DNA of 19,644 bases from DATLHO01 sp035539855 (lineage in GTDB: Bacteria > Bacteroidota > Ignavibacteria > OLB7). Location of the stretch: the NCBI GenBank assembly GCA_035539855.1, contig DATLHO010000092.1, positions 1 through 19,644 on the forward strand, given 5' to 3'. This document shows, in pieces, positions 1 to 6,396 of the stretch. Position numbers and translations under genes: made by a program. Position 1 is the first letter of the stretch, and the number at the start of each line of letters is the position of its first letter. The notes below the pieces were generated by a model that saw only the letters and a program-made list of their open reading frames with translations, was not told the DNA's origin and did not search any database.

Positions 1-110
1 GTCGTTTCGCTTTCGCTAGTCTGGACAGTTCATTAGGCCGCGAGCCTGTATTACGATGCTACGTCAGCGGGAGCTCGCCATGTCGGCTTTACACCATCGT
101 GGAGCCAGCT
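1..110 (+). ncRNA. possible 3' part of an IS110 bridge RNA region
   Basis: IS110-group elements carry a structured guide (bridge) RNA just upstream of the transposase; that is family knowledge. Seen here: a small hairpin, AGGC (35-38) with GCCT (44-47) around a 5-nt loop, and a 6-bp inverted repeat, ACGATG (53-58) with CATCGT (95-100), enclosing a 36-nt region just before the start codon. The pairing fits the donor-loop half of a bridge RNA but is short and could be chance. The 5' part is outside the window. Confidence 0.3.
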
Positions 111-1055
111 ATGCAGCAGTTCGTTGGAGTCGACATCTCGAAGAAGGTCTTTCATGCCGATCTCGGCGGTACCGTCAGGGAGTTCCGCAACTCCTCCGAG
201 GGCGCAGCGGCCCTGCTGGCGCAAACGTCGCCGCAGAGCATCTTCATCCTCGAGGCAACCGGCAGCTACAGTCGTCGGCTTGCCGAAGCGATCCATGCGG
301 CAGATCGGGAAGTACGACTGATCAACCCGCTGAGCTCGCGTCGATTTGCTCAGCTGCAGCTCAAGCGCGTCAAGACCGATCAAGTCGATGCACGATTGCT
401 GAGCGAGTACGGAGCGATCTCGAAGGAGCGACCGTTCGTTCCCGCGGCTGCTGACACAACCGCATCGCGACAGCACCAGACCGCGATTGACCAGCTAATC
501 AAGCAGGAGACGGCATTGCGCAATCAGCTCGAAGCGATCCTGCAATGGCCCACGCCGGCGCCAGAGGTCGTCGAAGCGCTGGAGGCACTACTGAAGCAGG
601 TTAAGGACACGATCGAGCGGCTGCGCACGTCGATGCTGGCTCGAATCGAGAAGGCACACCCGGGGATGGTCGGGCGTATCAGAACGATTCCTGGTTTCGG
701 CCGGGTCAACTCGATCCTGTTGGTGAGCACGACCGACGGCTTCAACAACTTCCCGACGGCCCGCCATGCCGCCAGCTTCGTTGGCGTGTGTCCGAATCCG
801 TACCAATCCGGCACGAGCGTCAAAGGCGTGACATCGATCACCCAGCTCGGCAACGCCGTTGTGCGCACCAAGTTGTATATGGGTGCCATGGCAGCAGTCC
901 GAGGCACGAATGAGTTCGCTAGTCTATACAAGCGCATGACTGCCGCCGGCAAACCGCGGAAGGTCGCTCTGATCGCCGTCGTCAACAAGATGCTGCGCAT
1001 CGCCTACGCCGTCGCAAAGTCCGGTGCCGTGTACAGCCCAAGCCAAAGGCAGTAG
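111..1055 (+). CDS. IS110-family transposase (DEDD recombinase)
   Basis: This 314-aa protein is a complete IS110-family recombinase, which moves its element using a RuvC-like DEDD domain, a C-terminal serine and, in characterised members, a bridge RNA. The N-terminal RuvC-like domain spans about residues 3-150, with acidic residues at D8 (FVGVDISKK), E48 (ILEATGSY), D90 and D93 (KTDQVDA). The C-terminal Tnp2/IS116-IS110-IS902 domain spans about 188-305, with IPGFG near 193-197 and the probable catalytic serine in YQSGTSVKG (S233). The ATG at 111 was chosen because GGAG lies 6 nt upstream; a GTG at 99 would add four residues. No frameshift or premature stop is seen, so it may be active. It runs convergently to the lipoprotein gene, with a palindromic repeat between them. 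Confidence 0.95.
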   Translation: MQQFVGVDISKKVFHADLGGTVREFRNSSEGAAALLAQTSPQSIFILEATGSYSRRLAEAIHAADREVRLINPLSSRRFAQLQLKRVKTDQVDARLLSEYGAISKERPFVPAAADTTASRQHQTAIDQLIKQETALRNQLEAILQWPTPAPEVVEALEALLKQVKDTIERLRTSMLARIEKAHPGMVGRIRTIPGFGRVNSILLVSTTDGFNNFPTARHAASFVGVCPNPYQSGTSVKGVTSITQLGNAVVRTKLYMGAMAAVRGTNEFASLYKRMTAAGKPRKVALIAVVNKMLRIAYAVAKSGAVYSPSQRQ

Positions 1056-1086
1056 GATTCGAAAAGTCCTTGCATCTAATCACAGT

Positions 1087-1199
1087 TCATCCTCGCAAGC
1101 GAAGCGAAGCGGGGATCTTTCTTCGGCGGTAGCCGAGCCGGACAGCGCCGCTACCGCGGAAGATCGATCCCCACTCCGCTACGCTCCGTGAGGATGACG
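1087..1199. repeat. palindromic intergenic repeat, copy 1
   Basis: An imperfect ~113-bp inverted repeat. The outer arms are TCATCCTC (1087-1094) and GAGGATGA (1190-1197), and arm similarity continues inward to GATC at 1114-1117 and 1166-1169. The core between the GATC sites carries GGCGGTAGC facing GCTACCGCGG. It sits at a convergent gene junction, 31 bp after the transposase stop and 42 bp after the lipoprotein stop. Unlike copies 2 and 3, its left end reads AGTTCATCC instead of CGTCATC, so the IS may have replaced the outermost bases. It could work as a bidirectional terminator or be a REP-like or MITE-like element. Confidence 0.85.
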
Positions 1200-1241
1200 T
1201 TGAGGGCCTGTAAGAAGGGGGGGAGGTGAAGCTCACATCCC

Positions 1242-1844
1242 CTACTGCTTCGCCGCGGTATCCGCCGGCGGCTGCGTCGTCGGGGCGCCGGGCATCTCGG
1301 GCATCATGCCGATCTGCTGCATGAACTTCATCTCCTGGTAGTAGCCCCAGTGCTCCACGGCCTTGCCGTTCTCGAAGCGGATCAGGTCGATACCCTCGGC
1401 GTCGATCTTGTTGCCCGTCGGCTTCTCGCCCATCATCGACACGGTGTGCGTTCCGGTCTGGCGGACGTGCATCACCGCCATGTCGCCGGAGAGGATCACG
1501 CGCTGCACCTCGATGCGCATGTCGCCCATGCCTTCCTTCATCGCCGTCACCATCTTCTTGAAGCCTGCGAGTCCCGGCTCCTGACCCGGACTCGGCGTAC
1601 GATCGACGAAGTTCTCGGCGACCCACTGGTCGGCGGCGGCGGCGTTGCCCTTGTTGAAGACCTCCTCCATGAAGTTCCGGAGCTCGGCCTCCGTCGGGGT
1701 CGACGCGGCGCCGGTGGTCACCGCGCCGGCGTCGCCCCCGGCGGTCGTGTCGATGACGGCGGCGTCGTCGCCGGCCTTCGAGCATCCTGCCGCGAGCGCG
1801 GCCGATGCGGCGAGGACGAGCAGTGTGCGGTGTGCGTTGAGCAT
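1242..1844 (-). CDS. SnoaL-like domain lipoprotein
   Basis: A 200-aa predicted lipoprotein. The signal peptide ends in a lipobox, LAAGC, with the lipidated cysteine at C21, so it should be anchored to a membrane facing the periplasm or outside. A low-complexity Ala/Gly/Thr linker (about 24-50) leads to a SnoaL/ester-cyclase-like NTF2-fold domain (about 52-180) with features such as FNKGNAAAADQWVAENFVD and FENGKAVEHWGYYQ. The tail is Pro/Thr/Ala rich. SnoaL-like domains occur in cyclases, isomerases and many uncharacterised proteins, so no substrate is assigned. The start at 1844 was chosen over an in-frame ATG six bases upstream because GAGG lies 7 nt before it. The gene is monocistronic here. 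Confidence 0.85.
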   Translation of the reverse strand: MLNAHRTLLVLAASAALAAGCSKAGDDAAVIDTTAGGDAGAVTTGAASTPTEAELRNFMEEVFNKGNAAAADQWVAENFVDRTPSPGQEPGLAGFKKMVTAMKEGMGDMRIEVQRVILSGDMAVMHVRQTGTHTVSMMGEKPTGNKIDAEGIDLIRFENGKAVEHWGYYQEMKFMQQIGMMPEMPGAPTTQPPADTAAKQ

Positions 1845-1850
1845 GGACAT

Positions 1851-2095
1851 GCCTCGATTGGTTGGTTGGGATCGGGAGAAACAGGAAGGGCCGAAGGATG
1901 GCCGTTGAGGATCGAACGAAGGAGGCCGGCCGGGGAGGTGTCGCGAAGATAGGAAAAAGCACCGCCGTCGCATCCGCCGTCGCCGTGTAATCCAGGCGTC
2001 AGCAACGCTCCCGCATATTGCGCGGGCGATGCGGGCATTCCCCCCCGTCCGTTATCGCCGGAGCGCTGCGGTGGGTAGACCTCGGCAATCCGCGC
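1851..2095. other. non-coding stretch; possible small RNA on + strand
   Basis: No convincing gene lies in the roughly 350 bp between the lipoprotein start and the pirin stop. It holds the lipoprotein 5' region, with a weak Bacteroidota-type -7 box, TATCTTCG, read on the minus strand at 1944-1951. On the plus strand it is followed by a strong rightward terminator at 2096. Between them are local pairings: CCGCAT (2011-2016) with ATGCGG (2029-2034), enclosed by a 9-bp stem with one mismatch, 2002-2010 with 2061-2069. This suggests a short structured transcript. I could not match it to tmRNA, SRP RNA, 6S RNA or a tRNA. Confidence 0.25.
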
Positions 2096-2149
2096 AACAA
2101 GGCCCGTGCGCGCCCTCATCCTGAGACGCGCACGGGCCCTTGTTTTTTT
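2096..2149 (+). terminator. strong rho-independent terminator, rightward
   Basis: Left arm 2096-2112 and right arm 2127-2144 pair over 17 bp with a single bulged G, enclosing a 14-nt loop, and a run of seven T follows (2143-2149). The T-run points to transcription on the plus strand, yet no plus-strand gene lies upstream except the transposase more than 1 kb away. Leftward pirin transcripts would also cross the hairpin but would meet only a UUGUU stretch inside the stem, so any action on pirin would be weaker. Confidence 0.8.
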
Positions 2150-2196
2150 CGCACAGTCGCCATGCGGTCGCCGGTCACACGACGACGTGCGAGCGG

Positions 2197-3126
2197 CTAC
2201 GGATACTTCGCGACGATCGGTCCCTCACCCGGCAGGGGGATCATCTCGGTCTCGCCCGGCACGGCCGCAAATCTCCCCGCTCTCCAATCGGCCTTCGCCT
2301 GCTCGATGCGCTCGCGCGAGCTCGAGACGAAGTTCCACCAGATGTGCCGCGGCCCGTCCATCGCCTCGCCGCCGAGGAGCATCACGCGCAGCGGCGCGCC
2401 GTCGGCCGAGCGCAGCGTGGCCGCGGCGCCGGGACGGAAGACGAGGAGCTGTCCGTCGCCGTAGCGTCCCTCCTCTCCCTCGATCTCCGCGACGCCCTCG
2501 ATGACATACGCCGCGCGCTCCTCGTGCTCGAGCGTCATCTCCAGGCGCGCGCCGGGAGCGAGCAGTGCGTCGGCATAGAACATCTCGCTCTTCGTCGCGA
2601 CCGGCGAGCGCTGGCCGTAGAGGGATCCCGCCACGAGCCGCACGCGCTTTCCCTCGGCCTCGATCACCGGCAGCTCATCGGACGCGTGGTGCGCGAAGCC
2701 GGGCTCGCCCTCCTCGTCGCTCTTCGGCAGCGCGACCCACGACTGCAGGCCGAACATCCGGATGCCGCGCGCGCGTGACTCCGCGGGCGTACGCTCGGAG
2801 TGCGCGATGCCGCGGCCGGCGCTCATCCAGTTGACGTCGCCCGGTACGATCGGCTGCACGACGCCGAGACTGTCGCGATGCAGGATCTCGCCCTCGAACA
2901 GATACGTCACCGTCGCCAGGCCGATGTGCGGATGCGGCGCGATGTCGAGCGCGCGCTCGCTGCTGAGCACCTCCGGTCCCATCTGATCGAGGAAGATGAA
3001 CGGCCCGACCATCCGCCGCCGCGACGACGGCAGCGCACGACGCACCGAAAAGCCCGCGGCGATCTCGCTCGTACGCGGCGCGATGACGATGTCGAGGGAT
3101 GTCGGTGCAGTGGATTCGGGAAGCAT
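2197..3126 (-). CDS. pirin family protein (cupin)
   Basis: A 309-aa two-cupin pirin-family protein of normal length. The four metal ligands known from human pirin are present in order: H65 and H67 in APHPHIG, then H109 and E111 in GIAHSE. The N-terminal pirin motif GFSVRRALP is at about 25-33. The C-terminal pirin domain begins near 190 and includes YVIEGVAEIEG. Bacterial pirins bind iron or another metal, and some, such as E. coli YhhW, show quercetin dioxygenase activity; the native substrate here is unknown. It is probably cytoplasmic, as no signal peptide is seen. The ATG at 3126 fits the family start but has little Shine-Dalgarno; a GTG at 3174 would add 16 residues unlike other pirins. 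Confidence 0.93.
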   Translation of the reverse strand: MLPESTAPTSLDIVIAPRTSEIAAGFSVRRALPSSRRRMVGPFIFLDQMGPEVLSSERALDIAPHPHIGLATVTYLFEGEILHRDSLGVVQPIVPGDVNWMSAGRGIAHSERTPAESRARGIRMFGLQSWVALPKSDEEGEPGFAHHASDELPVIEAEGKRVRLVAGSLYGQRSPVATKSEMFYADALLAPGARLEMTLEHEERAAYVIEGVAEIEGEEGRYGDGQLLVFRPGAAATLRSADGAPLRVMLLGGEAMDGPRHIWWNFVSSSRERIEQAKADWRAGRFAAVPGETEMIPLPGEGPIVAKYP

Positions 3127-3187
3127 GATGGTCGTGCGGTTTTGTGGTGCGTTGTCGAGTCTTCTCTCCCTCACGAGGCGCCGACCA

Positions 3188-3320
3188 CGTCATCCTCGTG
3201 GAGCGAAGCGGAACGGGGATCTATCTTCGGCGGTAGCCGTGCCGAACGGAACGCTACCGCGGAAGACAGATCCGCAGACGCATACGTGAATATGACGTGC
3301 TCCGCTCCGTGAGGATGACG
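3188..3320. repeat. palindromic intergenic repeat, copy 2 (composite)
   Basis: The element is flanked by a perfect 10-bp terminal inverted repeat, CGTCATCCTC (3188-3197) and GAGGATGACG (3311-3320). Its core, 3218-3272 between GATC sites, closely matches copy 1. The right arm is longer than in the other copies: a degenerate arm ending in ATGACGTG (about 3273-3300) is followed by a second, well-kept arm end. The element lies between two leftward genes, 30 bp beyond the stop of the membrane-protein gene and about 60 bp before pirin, so it could end the upstream transcript. Confidence 0.85.
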
Positions 3321-3350
3321 ATGATGCCCCTGGAGTGGGAGGGTTATTCT

Positions 3351-3548
3351 CTACCCCCCAATCCACCCCATCTCCCTCGCAACCAGAAACAACGCCCCGG
3401 CGAGCACCAGCAGTACCCCCTGCACCACGACACAGCCGGGCATCGTCGTGCCTCCCCACATCATCGACTGACCGCGCGCGATCTCCTGGCGGCGGATCAC
3501 CATCAGGATGCCGGCGAGCGCGAAAAATATGGCGGCGAACCAGATCAT
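3351..3548 (-). CDS. small two-helix membrane protein
   Basis: A 65-aa protein that I do not recognise. Two hydrophobic segments are visible, about residues 2-18 and 38-57, separated by a charged and Met/Gly-rich loop (RRQEIARGQ, then WGGTTMPG). There is no signal-peptide cleavage site, so it should be an inner-membrane hairpin protein. The start is supported by GAGG 5 nt upstream of the ATG, and a candidate promoter box lies about 35 bp upstream. It follows the surface-protein gene by 94 bp on the same strand. No function can be assigned. Confidence 0.75.
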   Translation of the reverse strand: MIWFAAIFFALAGILMVIRRQEIARGQSMMWGGTTMPGCVVVQGVLLVLAGALFLVAREMGWIGG

Positions 3549-3582
3549 GACGACCTCGAGCGAGTGATGGGGGATCGACGCC

Positions 3583-3590
3583 GAAATCTA
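3583..3590 (-). promoter_or_regulatory. candidate Bacteroidota-type -7 box
   Basis: Read on the minus strand this is TAGATTTC, one mismatch from the Bacteroidota -7 consensus TAnnTTTG, about 35 nt before the small membrane gene. A TTTCG about 21 nt further upstream is a weak -33 candidate. It would let the small gene be expressed apart from the upstream surface-protein gene. Confidence 0.3.
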
Positions 3591-3642
3591 ACGGAGCCGC
3601 CCGCGCAGCGGCGAAACGGAACGTATCGAGTCCCGACCGTCC

Positions 3643-6171
3643 TCACCGTCGCACGATCCACCCGCTCGCCACCGATCCATCGGACTCCAGGCGCACGACG
3701 TACAGGCCCGTGGGCAGCAATGCGCCGTCGATCTCGGCGGTGTGTTCGCCCGACGCGAGCATGCCGTCGATCGGTCTGAGCACCTCGCGTCCGGCCGCAT
3801 CGACGACGCGCAGCCGCACGTGCGACGGCGTGACCGTCGTAAAGTCGATGCGGGCCGACGTCTCGAACGGATTCGGTCGGACGCCGCGCATCGCGAACCC
3901 ATCGCCGACATCGATCAATCGGAACCCGATCCCGCAGAGCGAGTCGAGACGCACGCTTCCGCCGCTTGGGTCGATCGTCAGGCACTCGCTGTTCGGACGC
4001 AGCGCGATGCCGATGTCGGTCACGAGCGTGTCGGCGAGGTACGTGCGGAAGTTGAGCTTCACGAGGGTGTCGCTGCGCACGGGACCGGGACGAATGCGAT
4101 AGGTCTGGCGCCCGCCGTTGCTGCTGACGAGCAACACCTCCCCACCGGCCGCGATCGTGCCCGTGCTCACGGTGCCCGCCAGCAGCAGAATCGAATCGTC
4201 GTAGCTGACGTCGAGCTCGATCGAGGTCTCGCCCACGATCGCATCGGCGTCGTCGACGAGCACGGGCACGACGAGTCGTCCGCTCACCTGTGCCCGCGTC
4301 GACGGGTCGATCCACACACGCACCGTCGAGGTCGGCGCGATCGTGACGCGGACGGAGTCGACAGCGCTGCATCCCTCGGCCGTCGTTCCGATGACGCGAT
4401 AGACGGTCGTGCGATCGATGGTCGCGACGGGCTCCGGACAGTCGCTGCAACTGAGGCCGGTCGACGGCTCCCACCGATAGCGTGCGGCTCCGCCCGCGGC
4501 AAGGGCAACGGGCACGCCGACGCAGACGGTCGTGTCGCCCCGCGCGACGACGCGCGGCACGGCGTTGACGGCGACGAGCACCGAGTCGACGGCGAGGCAT
4601 CCCCCGGCGCTGAACGCGCGCACGACGTACGTGGTCGTGCGACTCGGCGCCGCGCGCGGAGCCGCGCAGTCTGTGCAGCTCAGTCCGGCCGCCGGCGACC
4701 ACTCCCAACGCACGCCGCCGCGCACCTGCAGCGTCGCCGTGTCGCCGAGGCAGAGCGCTCGCGGCCCGCCCGCATCGACGCTCGCCGCGTCGTGCACGGT
4801 GACGACGACGGTGTCGCGCGTCACGCAGCCCGTCGCGGTTTCGGTCTCGACGATGTAGCGCGTTGTCGCATCCGGAGTCGCGATCGGCGAGGCGCACTCG
4901 CTGCAGCTCAGCGACGACGCGGGCGACCATCGATGCCGGCCAGTGCCGCTCACCGAGAGCTGCACCGATTCCCCCGGACAGATCGCCGTGTCCGCGCTCG
5001 CGAATGGACGCGTCGCCAGGCCGAGCTCCGTCTCGATGACGTTCGGAAGTCCCCACCCTACGATCGCGCCCCCGAGGCCGACCTCGCCGCGCAGCAGTCG
5101 GGCCGCGGCGCCGAGCCGGTTTGGCTCGGCGACGACGTCGAGCGCGTCGCGCGACTCGATCGCGACGTAGAGCCGTCCGTCGATGCCGAGCTGCAGTGCG
5201 CCGCCGGGCGTCGAGTACTGCGCGAGCACGACGCGACTGGCCGAGACCTGCGCGGCGCTCCCCGCGGTCAGATCCCACTGCAGCAGCGAGCCTCCCGCGA
5301 TGTTCTGCAGCGCATAGAGTCTCGTGCCGTCGGGCGAGAAGCTCACGCCGTAGAGATGATCATCGCTGCCGAGCAGTCGCATCGCGAGCGTGAGCTCACC
5401 GGTCTGCTGGTTGAAGTCGAAGATCTCCGGAGGGGCGCTTCCCTGCACGACCGCGATGCGCGATCCGTCGGGAGAGCTCTTCATCTGACCCGGCAGATCC
5501 GAGACGCGGCGCGCCAGTGGAGAATAGATGCGGTGGACGAGGCCGACGCGCGAGACGACGGGCTCGGAGATGCCCTGCGCCGTGACGTGATAGGCGTAGA
5601 AGTTCGGCTGGTTGGCCTCGTGGGCGATCACCCAGTACGTGCCGTCGGTACAGCGCCGGATCGCGCAGAGCTTCTCGGTCGCCGACAACGGCGCGAGTCG
5701 CCGGCTCTTGACGACGACGTCGCCGCGGCCGCTGTCGAGGGTCATGTCGACGATCGAGACGCTGATGCCCTCGTACGTGGCGGTCGTGCTCGTGAGATCC
5801 TCGAAGGCGTCGGCGGTGAACACGTAGAACCGCGGGGCATCTCCGGGATCGGGCACGATCAGCGCCGACTGCGTGCTGCTGGAGTGCCCGCCGAGTCCGC
5901 CGCCGCTCGGCATCAGGCGATGGCTCGCGTTCCAGACGCTGCGGCCGTCGGTGTAGAAGTAGAGCTCGCCGGTCACCGGATCGGCGATCGCCGCGGATCC
6001 CTCGAGCGTGTTCAGCACGCTCCCGGGCACCAGGCGCAGGACGCCGCCGGCAAAGTCGAGTGAGGCGCGATAGCCGAAGAACCACTTGCTCCACTGCAGT
6101 TGCGCGCTCGCCGGCGGAGCGCAGAGCAGCAGGAGGACGACGACCGGAGTACAGTAACGCAGCAGGGGCAC
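3643..6171 (-). CDS. T9SS-exported surface protein: propeller, PKD-like repeats, cohesin-like domain
   Basis: An 842-aa secreted protein. The signal peptide is residues 1-23 (ending PPASA, then Q). Residues 27-385 resemble the propeller-like N-terminal region of Bacteroidota gliding-motility-associated proteins (GELYFYTDGRSVWN, SSTQSALIVPDPG, FSPDGTRLYAL). Three ~70-aa PKD/Ig-like modules follow (about 391-460, 466-535, 543-612), each with four cysteines: one early, an SCxxC, and a GC. About 617-745 looks cohesin-like. Residues 764-842 form a T9SS type-A sorting domain (RPNPFETSARIDF, GLYVVRLES, terminal VRR). It should cross the outer membrane by T9SS and be anchored or released. The GTG start at 6171 is supported by AAGG 7 nt upstream and by the signal peptide. 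It is divergent from the YHYH gene. Its ligand is unknown. Confidence 0.9.
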   Translation of the reverse strand: MPLLRYCTPVVVLLLLCAPPASAQLQWSKWFFGYRASLDFAGGVLRLVPGSVLNTLEGSAAIADPVTGELYFYTDGRSVWNASHRLMPSGGGLGGHSSSTQSALIVPDPGDAPRFYVFTADAFEDLTSTTATYEGISVSIVDMTLDSGRGDVVVKSRRLAPLSATEKLCAIRRCTDGTYWVIAHEANQPNFYAYHVTAQGISEPVVSRVGLVHRIYSPLARRVSDLPGQMKSSPDGSRIAVVQGSAPPEIFDFNQQTGELTLAMRLLGSDDHLYGVSFSPDGTRLYALQNIAGGSLLQWDLTAGSAAQVSASRVVLAQYSTPGGALQLGIDGRLYVAIESRDALDVVAEPNRLGAAARLLRGEVGLGGAIVGWGLPNVIETELGLATRPFASADTAICPGESVQLSVSGTGRHRWSPASSLSCSECASPIATPDATTRYIVETETATGCVTRDTVVVTVHDAASVDAGGPRALCLGDTATLQVRGGVRWEWSPAAGLSCTDCAAPRAAPSRTTTYVVRAFSAGGCLAVDSVLVAVNAVPRVVARGDTTVCVGVPVALAAGGAARYRWEPSTGLSCSDCPEPVATIDRTTVYRVIGTTAEGCSAVDSVRVTIAPTSTVRVWIDPSTRAQVSGRLVVPVLVDDADAIVGETSIELDVSYDDSILLLAGTVSTGTIAAGGEVLLVSSNGGRQTYRIRPGPVRSDTLVKLNFRTYLADTLVTDIGIALRPNSECLTIDPSGGSVRLDSLCGIGFRLIDVGDGFAMRGVRPNPFETSARIDFTTVTPSHVRLRVVDAAGREVLRPIDGMLASGEHTAEIDGALLPTGLYVVRLESDGSVASGWIVRR

Positions 6172-6396
6172 GCGGGAACCTTCTGGGGATGGAGAGTTCG
6201 GGCCTGGCCGTGGATAACCCCACGGCGGCGCATGCGGTTAGCTCGGCAACCGATTCCGGGAAGAGTCGTGTCGGGTGTGTCGGTGGGTGCGGGGCAGGGA
6301 CAGTGCGCGACAAATGTGCACCGCGCGGGCGATCGAAGCAAGCGGCATGTCAGGTTTGGCGCGCCGGAGCGTCGTACATGGACACGATTCCACATC
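6172..6396. promoter_or_regulatory. divergent promoter region of two T9SS cargo genes
   Basis: This 225-bp gap separates two divergent secreted-protein genes and must hold both 5' regions. On the plus strand CAGGTTTG (6351-6358) is one mismatch from the Bacteroidota -7 box TAnnTTTG and lies about 39 nt before the ATG at 6397. A perfect 7-bp hairpin, GCCGTGG (6207-6213) with CCACGGC (6220-6226), would fall in the leader of the leftward gene. No clear -33 element was found for either direction. Confidence 0.35.

Larger units (their letters stand above)
1..1086 (+). mobile_element. IS110-family insertion sequence, left end outside window
   Basis: The element is defined by a full-length IS110-type transposase. 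IS110 elements lack long terminal inverted repeats, so the ends cannot be read directly. The right end is inferred to lie within about 31 bp after the transposase stop, because a host intergenic repeat found twice elsewhere in the window begins at 1087. The left end lies before base 1. The short right flank fits the IS110 group, where the non-coding guide-RNA region is upstream of the transposase, rather than the IS1111 group, where it is downstream. The coding sequence looks visibly less GC-rich than its neighbours, as expected of a mobile element. Confidence 0.7.

Noticed and set aside
12..925. TTCGCTAGTCT occurs at 12-22 and inside the transposase gene at 915-925
   Set aside because: One 11-bp match, with the second copy inside coding sequence, is weak evidence for an end or target repeat.
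1910..2095. 6S RNA at the orphan terminator
   Set aside because: The stretch contains CTGCGGTGGG, reminiscent of 6S 3' halves, but I could not find the long complementary 5' arm that 6S RNA needs.
3742..6063. 773-codon open frame on the plus strand antisense to the surface protein
   Set aside because: It is Arg/Asp/Ala-rich with no domain or signal peptide and exactly overlies a well-supported gene; it is a by-product of GC-rich codon use.
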